The position numbers and the translations under genes are program-made. A stretch of 5,935 nucleotides of DNA, from NCBI GenBank assembly GCA_021796155.1, contig JAJYOO010000173.1, forward strand, positions 1-5,935, written 5' to 3'. The notes beneath the pieces were generated by a model. That model made no database searches. It worked only from the letters and a program-made list of their open reading frames with translations, and was not told where the DNA came from. The stretch comes from Chloroflexota bacterium. Lineage in GTDB: Bacteria; Chloroflexota; Anaerolineae; Anaerolineales; Villigracilaceae. Below, in pieces: positions 1 through 5,904 of this stretch (position 1 is its first letter; the number at the start of each line of letters is the position of its first letter).

Positions 1-1
1 G

Positions 2-877
2 CTCGATTACTACACCGAAGCCCAACGCGAAACGGAAATTCAAATTTTGAGTGAGACGGATGTTGCCCCCCTCCGTCTCCCCCCATTTTCTCCTAAAATG
101 GGGGGAGAGAAAGAGGCGGGCGGCGAAAAGGGTTGGGGCGAAATTCAAGTCACAACGCAAGTGGTCGGCTTCAAGAAATTGCGTTGGTTCACGCAGGAAA
201 ATCTCGGAGAAGAGCCGCTCGATCTTCCGCCCACCGATTTGCAAACGACCGGCTATTGGCTTTCGCTTTCGGATTCAACGACTGAGACTCTGCGCGCCAG
301 CGGAGCTTGGACCAATGATCCAAATGATTATGGGCCCGACTGGCCGCGCATCCGCCTCGCAGTGCGGACCCGCGACGGATTCCGTTGCCAAATTTGTGGC
401 ACTCCTGAAAACGGGCGTGAGCATGATGTCCATCACAAAATTCCGTTCAAAGCATTTACGTCCGCTGCCGAAGCAAATCGACTCGAAAATCTCATCACAT
501 TGTGTCCGTCATGTCATCATAAAGCGGAACAGAATGTCCGCATCCGTTCGGGCCTGGCGGGATTATCGTATGTGTTGAGTCAGCTAGCACCATTGTTCCT
601 GATGTGCGATCCAAACGATCTCGGCGTCCATACCGACGCGGCGGGAAGCATTCGCGGTTTGCCTACAGTATTTTTATACGATCAAATTCCGGCAGGCATC
701 GGGTTCAGCCAAAAGTTATTTGAAATCCACAATGAATTAATTGCACGCGCGCTAGAATTAGTCACGGAATGTGAATGCAAGGATGGCTGTCCCTCCTGCG
801 TTGGCCCCGGCGGAGAAAATGGTTATGGCGGCAAGCAAGAGACAATTGCAATTCTTGAAGTGCTTCATGGAAAATAG
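2..877 (+). CDS. MrfA/YprA-like DEAD/DEAH helicase, C-terminal part with embedded HNH domain (5' end outside window)
   Basis: The reading frame is open from the left edge (LDYYTEAQRETEIQI...), so this is the last 291 residues of a larger protein. The TTG at 47 is internal and not the true start. The C-terminus matches the DUF1998/MZB region of MrfA/YprA superfamily 2 helicases: APLFLMCDPNDLGV, then YDQIPAGIGFS, then a four-cysteine zinc motif CECKDGCPSC (nt 770-799). In Bacillus subtilis, MrfA is a DNA helicase used in repair of mitomycin damage; a similar role here is inferred. Between the helicase-associated segment (ending near TGYWLSLS) and DUF1998 lies an HNH-like domain at about nt 335-541, described separately. 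A palindromic low-complexity stretch is also read in frame near nt 50-139. The helicase motor motifs lie upstream and cannot be checked. A lipoprotein gene starts 3 nt after the TAG stop, suggesting co-transcription. No mrfB-like exonuclease is visible. The family call is confident; the substrate is not known. Confidence 0.87.
   Translation, partial: LDYYTEAQRETEIQILSETDVAPLRLPPFSPKMGGEKEAGGEKGWGEIQVTTQVVGFKKLRWFTQENLGEEPLDLPPTDLQTTGYWLSLSDSTTETLRASGAWTNDPNDYGPDWPRIRLAVRTRDGFRCQICGTPENGREHDVHHKIPFKAFTSAAEANRLENLITLCPSCHHKAEQNVRIRSGLAGLSYVLSQLAPLFLMCDPNDLGVHTDAAGSIRGLPTVFLYDQIPAGIGFSQKLFEIHNELIARALELVTECECKDGCPSCVGPGGENGYGGKQETIAILEVLHGK
44..139. repeat. GC-rich palindromic element within the helicase coding sequence
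   Basis: The core is a perfect 14-bp inverted repeat, TCTCCCCCCATTTT (76-89) and AAAATGGGGGGAGA (95-108), with a 5-nt loop. A second, 8-bp inverted repeat, GAGACGGA (53-60) and TCCGTCTC (72-79), overlaps its left arm. The C-run then G-run composition and low-complexity translation (PPFSPKMGGEKEAGGEKG) are unlike the helicase sequence on either side. The stretch resembles the small palindromic intergenic repeats or MITEs of many bacteria, but here it lies in frame in a gene. GAAATTCAA occurs at 35-43 and again at 140-148, exactly 105 nt (35 codons) apart, which is why the boundaries were drawn at 44-139. The inverted repeats are seen directly. Mobility and exact ends are inferred. Confidence 0.6.
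335..541 (+). other. HNH-endonuclease-like domain inside the helicase gene
   Basis: This is a domain within the helicase reading frame. It starts with WPRIRLAVRTRDGFRCQICG, the usual lead-in of an HNH/McrA-type zinc-bound beta-beta-alpha fold. The first CxxC is at nt 386-397, followed by HDVHHKIPF with the candidate catalytic histidines at nt 431-436. Next comes RLENLITL with the Asn (nt 488-490), then CPSCHH, which supplies the second Cys pair (nt 503-514) and the final His. All key positions of the family are therefore present, and the domain is probably folded and possibly active. Flanking sequence on both sides reads as continuous helicase/DUF1998 protein, so it is an internal insertion and not a terminal fusion. 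Nuclease activity is inferred from motifs only; a structural DNA-binding zinc module is the alternative. Confidence 0.85.
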
Positions 878-880
878 TCC

Positions 881-1429
881 ATGAAAAAGATTTCAGTCCT
901 TTTGATCGCGTTATGTTTAACTGCTTGTGGAACAAATCAATCTGTTTCTACATCGCAAATTCCGACACCCACATTTATTCAATCCACGCCAACCTTAATT
1001 CTGCCATCAACTCCAGCAGAAAATCAATTGCCATACAACGCGAACATTGGCGATATAACATATTGCGATTCTGCTAACATTCTCCTTTTGAAAAAGGATG
1101 CCACTGGCTTTTCAGAAGACCAGATTGCAGGGAAGTTGATTGAAATGTGGCTAAGTTATTTCAGAGACGATCAAGCTCCAGCTTATTGCCGGATTGAAGA
1201 TTATCGTGTTGACAAGGTTTATTATGATCCCCGCACTCCTGGACTTCCTCTTGAACCGAAGGGCAATTTTATGAGGGTAGTTCAGTTCTCGATAAAATTA
1301 ATTCAAGTTCCAAATTATTGGATGAGTTTAACTGGTGAGACTGATCAAAGCCATTGGTTGCACACCGGACAAAACTTAGCTATTTTCAAAACAAGTGATG
1401 GCTACACTATGAAGTTTGCATATCCATGA
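881..1429 (+). CDS. Small secreted lipoprotein of unknown family
   Basis: This is a 182-residue protein with a clear lipoprotein signal: MKK, a hydrophobic stretch, then LTAC, so the mature protein should begin at lipidated Cys16. A Ser/Thr/Pro-rich spacer follows (about residues 17-48), of the kind that tethers a domain away from the membrane. The remaining ~130 residues form a compact domain I do not recognise, with two cysteines (62 and 103) that could form a disulfide. It contains a W-L-S-Y-F segment and ends in GYTMKFAYP. The start is the ATG 3 nt after the helicase stop; there is no strong Shine-Dalgarno, which fits translational coupling or weak initiation. The next lipoprotein gene begins 15 nt downstream. 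Sampled G+C is about 43% (1081-1140), against 53% in a sampled stretch of the J-protein gene, so it looks slightly AT-richer than its neighbours. Export and lipidation are well supported; function is unknown. Confidence 0.82.
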   Translation: MKKISVLLIALCLTACGTNQSVSTSQIPTPTFIQSTPTLILPSTPAENQLPYNANIGDITYCDSANILLLKKDATGFSEDQIAGKLIEMWLSYFRDDQAPAYCRIEDYRVDKVYYDPRTPGLPLEPKGNFMRVVQFSIKLIQVPNYWMSLTGETDQSHWLHTGQNLAIFKTSDGYTMKFAYP

Positions 1430-1432
1430 AAA

Positions 1433-1438
1433 GAGGAG
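1433..1438 (+). promoter_or_regulatory. Ribosome binding site of the DUF3298 lipoprotein gene
   Basis: GAGGAG lies 6 nt before the ATG at 1445, a near-ideal Shine-Dalgarno that fixes this start. It contrasts with the weak site of the gene just upstream. Confidence 0.8.
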
Positions 1439-1444
1439 AATCTT

Positions 1445-2236
1445 ATGAATAAAACTTCAAAGCTGCTTTTTGTTCCAGCATTCCTTCTTATCCTACTTGC
1501 CTGTAACGCGCTCGCCGCGCCTGCGACTCCCACCGCCATGCCAACTTCAACCAGCATACCGACTGCTACGCCCGCGCCTCTTTATCAACAAGTGACTTTG
1601 ACTGCTGTGCCTTTCGGAGAGACTGGTAAATCTCCCGATTACAACATCACCGCGCAAATACCTTCACTGACGGGTAGCAACGATCCACGTGCGGCAGCAT
1701 TTACAACCGAGATGCATAATTTTGTTCAGGGGTTGATTAGCGATTTCAAAACGAAGTTGGCACAAAATCCTCCGACGCCGATTACCGCGGCAAGCTACCT
1801 CGACGTTAAGTATCAACTTGTCTCACCGCCTGGAAATGTTTTGAGTGTCAAATTTGCGACCGAGGGTTACCTTGCTGGAATGGCGCACCCATATCATCTT
1901 ATCTACTCGTTCAATTATGATCTCGAGCAGGGCAAAGATATTCCATTCAGTAGTCTCTTCCTGTCCAACGCGGATTATCTTAGCGCGATCTCACAATATT
2001 GCATTGCCCAACTCAAAACGCGCGACATCGGCTTCGGTGATATTTTTGCACAGGGCGCCGAGCCCACAGCACAGAACTATAAAAACTGGAACATCACGAC
2101 TGACGGTTTGATGATTACGTTCGATGAATATCAAGTCGCGCCATACGTAGCCGGGCCGCAAACGGTGACAATTTCATATAGCGAATTGAAAAGCTTGATT
2201 GATCCGAAAGGGCCGCTGGGATCGTTCGTCAAATAA
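1445..2236 (+). CDS. DUF4163/DUF3298 (RsiV-like) lipoprotein
   Basis: This is a 263-residue protein with a lipoprotein signal peptide ending LLAC (lipidated Cys20), then a Thr/Pro/Ala-rich spacer to about residue 46. Residues ~50-125 resemble the DUF4163 region (YNITAQIPSL, then a helix with HNFVQGLISDFKTKL). Residues ~130-250 match DUF3298: GMAHPYHLIYSFNYDLEQGKDIPFSSLF, later GLMITFDEYQVAPYVAGPQTVTISYSEL. The same fold forms the extracytoplasmic part of RsiV, the Bacillus anti-sigma factor that senses lysozyme. This protein lacks a cytoplasmic anti-sigma segment and is lipid-anchored, so it is not an RsiV orthologue; it may bind a cell-wall or extracellular ligand, which is inference. The gene lies 15 nt after the unknown lipoprotein gene and is probably co-transcribed with it. 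A hairpin follows 4 nt after the stop codon. The domain call is strong and the role is open. Confidence 0.85.
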   Translation: MNKTSKLLFVPAFLLILLACNALAAPATPTAMPTSTSIPTATPAPLYQQVTLTAVPFGETGKSPDYNITAQIPSLTGSNDPRAAAFTTEMHNFVQGLISDFKTKLAQNPPTPITAASYLDVKYQLVSPPGNVLSVKFATEGYLAGMAHPYHLIYSFNYDLEQGKDIPFSSLFLSNADYLSAISQYCIAQLKTRDIGFGDIFAQGAEPTAQNYKNWNITTDGLMITFDEYQVAPYVAGPQTVTISYSELKSLIDPKGPLGSFVK

Positions 2237-2239
2237 ATT

Positions 2240-2266
2240 GTAGGGGCGACGGCCAGTCGCCCCTAC
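2240..2266. terminator. Perfect 11-bp hairpin between converging genes, GTAGGGGC repeat family
   Basis: GTAGGGGCGAC (2240-2250) and GTCGCCCCTAC (2256-2266) form a perfect GC-rich stem with a 5-nt loop, GGCCA. It sits between the stop of the DUF3298 gene and the stop of the LOG gene, so it could stop transcription from both sides. No good T-run follows on the + strand; the - strand side is only moderately T-rich. A related sequence occurs at 5189-5213, sharing the 12 bases ATTGTAGGGGCG. It may therefore be a dispersed palindromic repeat serving as terminator, not a dedicated terminator. Confidence 0.6.
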
Positions 2267-2270
2267 GAAG

Positions 2271-2852
2271 TTATTCCTCCCTCAACCAACGTTTGACCGC
2301 CTCGCGCGGATGATGGTGATTCGCCATTGCATCTAACAATTTACCAGGATCGGAATCACAACACAACGCGGTGCGATGTTCTTCAAAGATAAAGCCTTCA
2401 TTCACAGCATGGTCAATCGCGGTCAGCAGAGGAGCATAATATTTTTTTATATTCAAAAGACCGATTGGTTTTTCATGCGCGCCAACCTGTGCCCACGTGA
2501 TCGCCTCGAACAATTCATCGAACGTGCCAAAGCCGCCGGGCAATGCAATGTATCCATCGGACAGTTCGTGCATGCGAGCCTTGCGTTCATGCATACCGGG
2601 GACAACATCCATGCGCGTCAAACCCGTATGCGCCAACGCGGACGTATTCATGGACGGGATAATGACGCCGATGACTTCGCCCTTCGCTTCGAGCACGCCG
2701 TCCGCAACGGCTCCCATTAAACCGGTTTTGCCGCCGCCGAAAATTAAACGGAGTCCGCGCTCGGCGAGAGTCCGCCCGGTTTGACGCGCCGCCGCCAAAT
2801 AGTCCGGAGAGACGCTGTCGGAAGATCCACAAAAGACACAAATTGATTTCAT
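2271..2852 (-). CDS. LOG family nucleoside 5'-monophosphate phosphoribohydrolase (TIGR00730)
   Basis: This 193-residue cytosolic protein has the usual length of the family. It begins MKSICVFCGSS, a typical Rossmann-like first strand. It then has GGGKTGLMG (39-47), the MHERKARM segment (88-95) with the conserved Arg, and the hallmark PGGFGTFDE (105-113) that ends in the catalytic Glu113. LOG enzymes split N6-modified or plain nucleoside monophosphates into free base and ribose 5-phosphate. In plants this activates cytokinins; in most bacteria the physiological substrate is uncertain, and older annotations call these proteins lysine decarboxylases in error. The start ATG (2850-2852) is preceded on the - strand by GAGGAA at slightly short spacing. 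The gene converges on the DUF3298 gene and diverges from the J-protein gene, so it is probably transcribed alone. Family identification is firm. Confidence 0.93.
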   Translation of the reverse strand: MKSICVFCGSSDSVSPDYLAAARQTGRTLAERGLRLIFGGGKTGLMGAVADGVLEAKGEVIGVIIPSMNTSALAHTGLTRMDVVPGMHERKARMHELSDGYIALPGGFGTFDELFEAITWAQVGAHEKPIGLLNIKKYYAPLLTAIDHAVNEGFIFEEHRTALCCDSDPGKLLDAMANHHHPREAVKRWLREE

Positions 2853-2998
2853 TGATTCCTCGTTATGTCATCCCTCATTCATCTGGGAATGATATAAAAG
2901 TCAATATTGCTGCAAGAGATTGCCACGCCCTCGGATTTGTATGAGAGCTTGATAAGTATAACTGAGGTTAGAATTGCGTTAGACACCTTTTCGCACGC

Positions 2999-3027
2999 TT
3001 GTCCGACGTTAATAACAGGCATAAAAT
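2999..3027 (+). promoter_or_regulatory. Candidate promoter of the J-protein/HtrA operon
   Basis: TTGTCC (2999-3004) and TAAAAT (3022-3027) are separated by 17 nt and match the bacterial -35 and -10 consensus at 4/6 and 5/6. A start site 6-8 nt downstream would fall at about 3033-3035, directly in front of the ATG at 3036. That would explain the lack of a Shine-Dalgarno there. The hexamers were picked by eye and other weak matches exist nearby, for example TATAAC at 2957-2962, so the call is tentative. Confidence 0.3.
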
Positions 3028-3035
3028 TTGCGCCG

Positions 3036-3938
3036 ATGGACTACAAAGACTATTATCAGATTTTAGGTTTGGAACGCTCGGCCAGCGCCGACGACGTTCG
3101 CAAAGCGTATCGCAAACTGGCGATGCAATATCATCCTGACCGCAACCCCGGAGACAAACAAGCCGAGGAAAAGTTCAAGGAGATCAACGAGGCATACCAG
3201 GTGTTGAGCGATCCGCAAAAACGCTCGCGTTATGACCAGCTTGGAAGCGCTTATTCGAACTGGCAGCAGCGCGGTGGCGGTCCCGGCGACTTCGATTGGA
3301 GTCAATGGTTCAGCGGGCAGCCCGGCGGCGGCAACGTCCACGTGGAATATGGCAACTTGAACGACTTGTTCGGCGAAGGCATGTTCTCGGACTTCTTTCG
3401 TTCGATCTTTGGCGGGATGGGCGGCGCGGGAACGAGCACACGTACACGCGCCATGCCAAATTATCAGCAGCCCGTGACCATAAATTTGCAGGAGGCGTAT
3501 AACGGCACGACGCGCACATTTGACAGCAATGGACGACGCTTGGAAATCCGAATCCCGAAAGGAGTGAAGACCGGCTCGAAGATACGCGCGGCCGGCGCGG
3601 CCCCAGATGGATCCGATCTTTATTTGATCGTTGAAGTTACAGACGATCCGCGTTTCGAGCGCGAAGGCGACGATCTAAAAACGTCCACAACGATTGACGC
3701 GTTCACCGCTATGCTTGGCGGCGAAGCGCAGGTCGAAACGATGGAAGGCAAAGTCACGTTGAAAATCCCGGCAGGCACGCAGCCCGATCAGATCATCCGT
3801 CTGGCGGGACGCGGCATGCCCCATGTGAAGAGCGCACAAAAAGGAGATTTATTCGTGCGCGTGAAAGTGCAAATCCCCAAACAGTTATCATCGGAACAAA
3901 AAACATTATTGGAAAAAGCGGCTCGCCGGAAACCTTAA
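3036..3938 (+). CDS. DnaJ/CbpA-type (type B) J-domain co-chaperone
   Basis: This 300-residue J-protein stimulates the ATPase of DnaK/Hsp70 and delivers unfolded clients to it in the cytoplasm. The J-domain covers residues 1-70: [25 protein letters not shown] with HPD at 33-35, and [25 protein letters not shown] Gly/Phe-rich linker follows (about 75-140, with [13 protein letters not shown]). The C-terminal client-binding domains cover about 145-295 ([17 protein letters not shown], then [21 protein letters not shown], then [22 protein letters not shown]). No CxxCxGxG zinc repeats are present, so it is CbpA/DnaJ type B and not canonical DnaJ. The start at 3036 was chosen because [11 protein letters not shown] is the normal family beginning. 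The frame stays open upstream to a TTG at 2907, but those 43 codons look non-coding. An HtrA gene follows after 29 nt, most likely in one operon. Confidence 0.93.
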   Translation: MDYKDYYQILGLERSASADDVRKAYRKLAMQYHPDRNPGDKQAEEKFKEINEAYQVLSDPQKRSRYDQLGSAYSNWQQRGGGPGDFDWSQWFSGQPGGGNVHVEYGNLNDLFGEGMFSDFFRSIFGGMGGAGTSTRTRAMPNYQQPVTINLQEAYNGTTRTFDSNGRRLEIRIPKGVKTGSKIRAAGAAPDGSDLYLIVEVTDDPRFEREGDDLKTSTTIDAFTAMLGGEAQVETMEGKVTLKIPAGTQPDQIIRLAGRGMPHVKSAQKGDLFVRVKVQIPKQLSSEQKTLLEKAARRKP

Positions 3939-3955
3939 GGGCGGCCACATTTCAT

Positions 3956-3961
3956 AAGGAG
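3956..3961 (+). promoter_or_regulatory. Ribosome binding site of the HtrA gene
   Basis: AAGGAG lies 6 nt before the ATG at 3968 and fixes the start. It allows independent initiation downstream of the J-protein stop, 29 nt away. Confidence 0.8.
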
Positions 3962-3967
3962 AAATAA

Positions 3968-5185
3968 ATGAAAAAGAACCGAATTTTAGTTGGACTGGCT
4001 GTCATTGTGCTTGCAGCAATGGCATGCCAGATCGGCTCTGCGCCGATTGCGATTCCGCAATCGAGCGCGACGCAATCATCTTCGTCCGCGCCAAGCTCGA
4101 ACTCGGGCCAGCCTCCGATTCAGGTGCAGGCTCCAAATAATCCGGCAGCCGCGCAGGATGCGTTGGAAGCTCTTTACCAAAATGCCATTCCGGGCGTCGT
4201 AGCGATTCAAGTAATCACCTCACAAGGCGGCGCACTTGGGTCCGGCTTTGTTTACGATGCACAGGGCGACATCATCACCAATTATCACGTGGTACAGGGC
4301 GCACAGAACAACAAAGTGGAAGTGGATTTCCATTCGGGCTATAAGACGTATGGAACCGTCATCGGCACCGATCTGGACTCCGATCTGGCTATCGTTAAAG
4401 TAGATGCGCCAGCATCTGAACTGCATCCGTTAACCCTCGGCGATTCGAGTCAGGTCAAAGTTGGGCAGACGGTGGTCGCCATCGGCAATCCGTTTGGATT
4501 CAATGGAACGATGACGGTTGGCATTGTCTCTGGCCTCGAACGCACGCTCGACTCTGAACACGCGGCCCCCAATTCGCCCAGCACACCGGGAAGCGGCAAC
4601 CAGCCCCAGGCACAAACTTTCTTCACCGCGGGCGACATCATCCAAACCGACGCGGCAATCAACCCGGGCAACTCCGGCGGCCCGTTGTTCAATCTCAACG
4701 GTGAAGTGATCGGCGTCAACCGCGCCATCCAAACGACAAACTTCACGGCCACGGGCGAACCGGTCAACTCCGGCATCGGCTTTGCAATTGCGTCGAACAT
4801 CCTCAAGCGCGTCGTGCCCAGTTTGATCAGCAACGGCAAATATGATTATCCGTACCTCGGCCTTTCCTCGATGAGCAGCATGTCGCTCGATGAAATCCAG
4901 GCACTTGGTTTGACGCAGGATACCGGCGCATACGTCACGGATGTTGTGGCGGGCGGCCCGGCAGACCAGGCTGGAATCAAAGCCGGGACTCAGCCAACGA
5001 GCATCCAGGGCTTGAACGCTGGCGGCGACTTGATCGTCGCAATTGATGGACATCCTGTTCTGCAATTCGACGATATGCTGGCGTATCTGATCGAGAACAA
5101 ATCCCCCGGCGACAAAGTGGTATTGACGGTTTTGCGCGGAACGCAGAAACAAGATATTACTATAACGCTCGGCAAACGACCATAA
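3968..5185 (+). CDS. HtrA/Deg family S1C serine protease with one PDZ domain, probably lipid-anchored
   Basis: This 405-residue extracytoplasmic protease degrades misfolded proteins outside the membrane. The N-terminus is MKKNR, a hydrophobic segment, then AAMAC. Cys20 fits a permissive lipobox, although Met at -2 is unusual, so lipidation is likely but not certain. A Ser/Pro/Gln-rich spacer runs to about residue 60. The trypsin-like domain follows: GSGFVYD, TNYHVV with catalytic His107, DSDLAIVKV with Asp139, and NPGNSGGPL with Ser236. All three catalytic residues are present, so it should be active. A polar Ser/Pro/Gly/Gln-rich loop (about 195-220) lies before the IQTDAAINPGNSGG segment. 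One PDZ domain fills about 295-403 (YLGLSSMS, then TDVVAGGPADQAGIKAG, DLIVAIDGHPV and GDKVVLTVLRGTQ). It sits 29 nt downstream of the J-protein gene, so cytoplasmic and envelope quality control appear paired. A strong terminator follows. Confidence 0.93.
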   Translation: MKKNRILVGLAVIVLAAMACQIGSAPIAIPQSSATQSSSSAPSSNSGQPPIQVQAPNNPAAAQDALEALYQNAIPGVVAIQVITSQGGALGSGFVYDAQGDIITNYHVVQGAQNNKVEVDFHSGYKTYGTVIGTDLDSDLAIVKVDAPASELHPLTLGDSSQVKVGQTVVAIGNPFGFNGTMTVGIVSGLERTLDSEHAAPNSPSTPGSGNQPQAQTFFTAGDIIQTDAAINPGNSGGPLFNLNGEVIGVNRAIQTTNFTATGEPVNSGIGFAIASNILKRVVPSLISNGKYDYPYLGLSSMSSMSLDEIQALGLTQDTGAYVTDVVAGGPADQAGIKAGTQPTSIQGLNAGGDLIVAIDGHPVLQFDDMLAYLIENKSPGDKVVLTVLRGTQKQDITITLGKRP

Positions 5186-5188
5186 CAT

Positions 5189-5213
5189 ATTGTAGGGGCG
5201 GGGTCCCCCTACA
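5189..5213. repeat. Second, shorter GTAGGGGC hairpin repeat
   Basis: TGTAGGGG (5191-5198) pairs with CCCCTACA (5206-5213) around a 7-nt loop. The leading 12 bases, ATTGTAGGGGCG (5189-5200), are identical to 2237-2248. As in the first copy, it lies within a few bases of a + strand stop codon, in a gap where genes converge. This suggests a dispersed palindromic repeat. Confidence 0.55.
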
Positions 5214-5221
5214 CGAGATAA

Positions 5222-5260
5222 AATTGACCGTCACCTTGAAGGTGACGGTCAATTCTTTTT
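5222..5260. terminator. Strong intrinsic terminator, probably bidirectional
   Basis: AATTGACCGTCACC (5222-5235) and GGTGACGGTCAATT (5241-5254) form a perfect 14-bp stem with loop TTGAA. The sequence CTTTTT follows on the + strand, a textbook terminator for the J-protein/HtrA operon. Read from the - strand, the stem is followed by TTTAT, so it can also end the molybdoenzyme transcript, whose stop codon (5259-5261) overlaps the T-run. Confidence 0.9.
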
Positions 5261-5900
5261 AACCAAAACGCTCTTCTTTCCAAACATCCGCGCGGTTGTG
5301 ATAACCGGCTTGTTCCCAAAATCCGCGTTTATCGCGCGGCATAAATTCCAGCGAGCGAATCCATTTCGCGCCTTTCCAGAAATACGGCGTCTCCATTTCC
5401 TCGCGTCTGGGAATGAATCCCACCACGCCGCGCAATGGATAACCATGATCGGCCGTGATCGGCTCGCCATTCAAGTGTGTCGCCAAAAGAAAGTTATCCT
5501 GCAAAACAACTTCCAGCGGAAGATTGACAGTAAATCCATATTCCGCGTGCTGCATCACATGCGTCGCTGTCGGTTTGATCTTAAAGAAACCTTCATTAAC
5601 GAGTTGCTTTACCGATATGCCCTCCCATACCGTATCGAACTTGCTCCAGCGCGTGACGCAGTGAATATCCATTTGGATCTTTGCGCGCGGCAATTTATTG
5701 AACTCATCCCACGTCCAGCGTTTTTCTTCCTCCACTTCGCCCCATACGCGGAAATCCCACGTCGCCGGGTTGAAATGCGGAACCGGCCCGTAATGCAAGA
5801 CCGGAAACTTAAGCGTCAACGACTGCCCGGGCGGCAGGCGTCCTTCCTTGCGGACATGTTCTTCCTCCTTGCGTCTATCGGGACCTTCAAAACCAAACAT
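5259..5900 (-). CDS. Sulfite-oxidase-fold molybdopterin oxidoreductase, cytoplasmic
   Basis: This 213-residue protein belongs to the oxidoreductase molybdopterin-binding family (COG2041, PF00174). The core runs from FPVLHYGPVPHFNPATWDFRV through WTWDEFNKLP to MDIHCVTRWS, where Cys81 is the expected molybdenum ligand. WEGISVKQLV, HAEYGFTVNLPLE, then DHGYPLRGVV follow; the DHGYP(L/V)R stretch is the usual cofactor-contacting motif. The C-terminus holds KWIRSLEFM. It is shorter than eukaryotic sulfite oxidase: there is no heme domain, no dimerisation domain and no Tat signal (the N-terminus MFGFEGPDRRKEEE is charged), so it is probably a soluble cytoplasmic enzyme. Family members include sulfite oxidases and MsrP-type methionine sulfoxide reductases; the substrate here cannot be told. 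The start ATG (5898-5900) has a strong GAGGTGA 4 nt upstream on the - strand. No cofactor-synthesis or cytochrome partner is visible, but the promoter side is cut by the window edge. Confidence 0.9.
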   Translation of the reverse strand: MFGFEGPDRRKEEEHVRKEGRLPPGQSLTLKFPVLHYGPVPHFNPATWDFRVWGEVEEEKRWTWDEFNKLPRAKIQMDIHCVTRWSKFDTVWEGISVKQLVNEGFFKIKPTATHVMQHAEYGFTVNLPLEVVLQDNFLLATHLNGEPITADHGYPLRGVVGFIPRREEMETPYFWKGAKWIRSLEFMPRDKRGFWEQAGYHNRADVWKEERFG

Positions 5901-5904
5901 GATT

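Noticed and set aside
47..49. TTG as the start of the first protein
   Set aside because: The frame is open to the left window edge and the upstream residues (LDYYTEAQRETEIQI) fit the helicase, so the gene begins outside the window.
2876..2904. Promoter for the LOG gene on the - strand
   Set aside because: A good TTGACT -35 is present (2899-2904), but no acceptable -10 lies at 16-18 nt (TGAATG or similar), so it was not annotated.
2948..2967. Possible HspR (HAIR) operator upstream of the J-protein gene
   Set aside because: CTTGATA and ACTGAGG match the half-sites of CTTGAGT-N7-ACTCAAG only 5/7 each, with 6-nt spacing; too weak to call. No CIRCE (TTAGCACTC) element was seen either.
2907..3035. 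N-terminal extension of the J-protein from a TTG at 2907
   Set aside because: J-proteins of this type begin directly with D-Y-Y-x-I/L-L-G, and the 43 extra codons show no domain character or ribosome site; they overlap the promoter region.
4430..5188. Long open frame antisense to the HtrA gene
   Set aside because: The + strand frame has a complete protease with catalytic triad and PDZ domain; the antisense translation is rich in Arg/Ala/Cys with no recognisable domain and is a codon-bias shadow.
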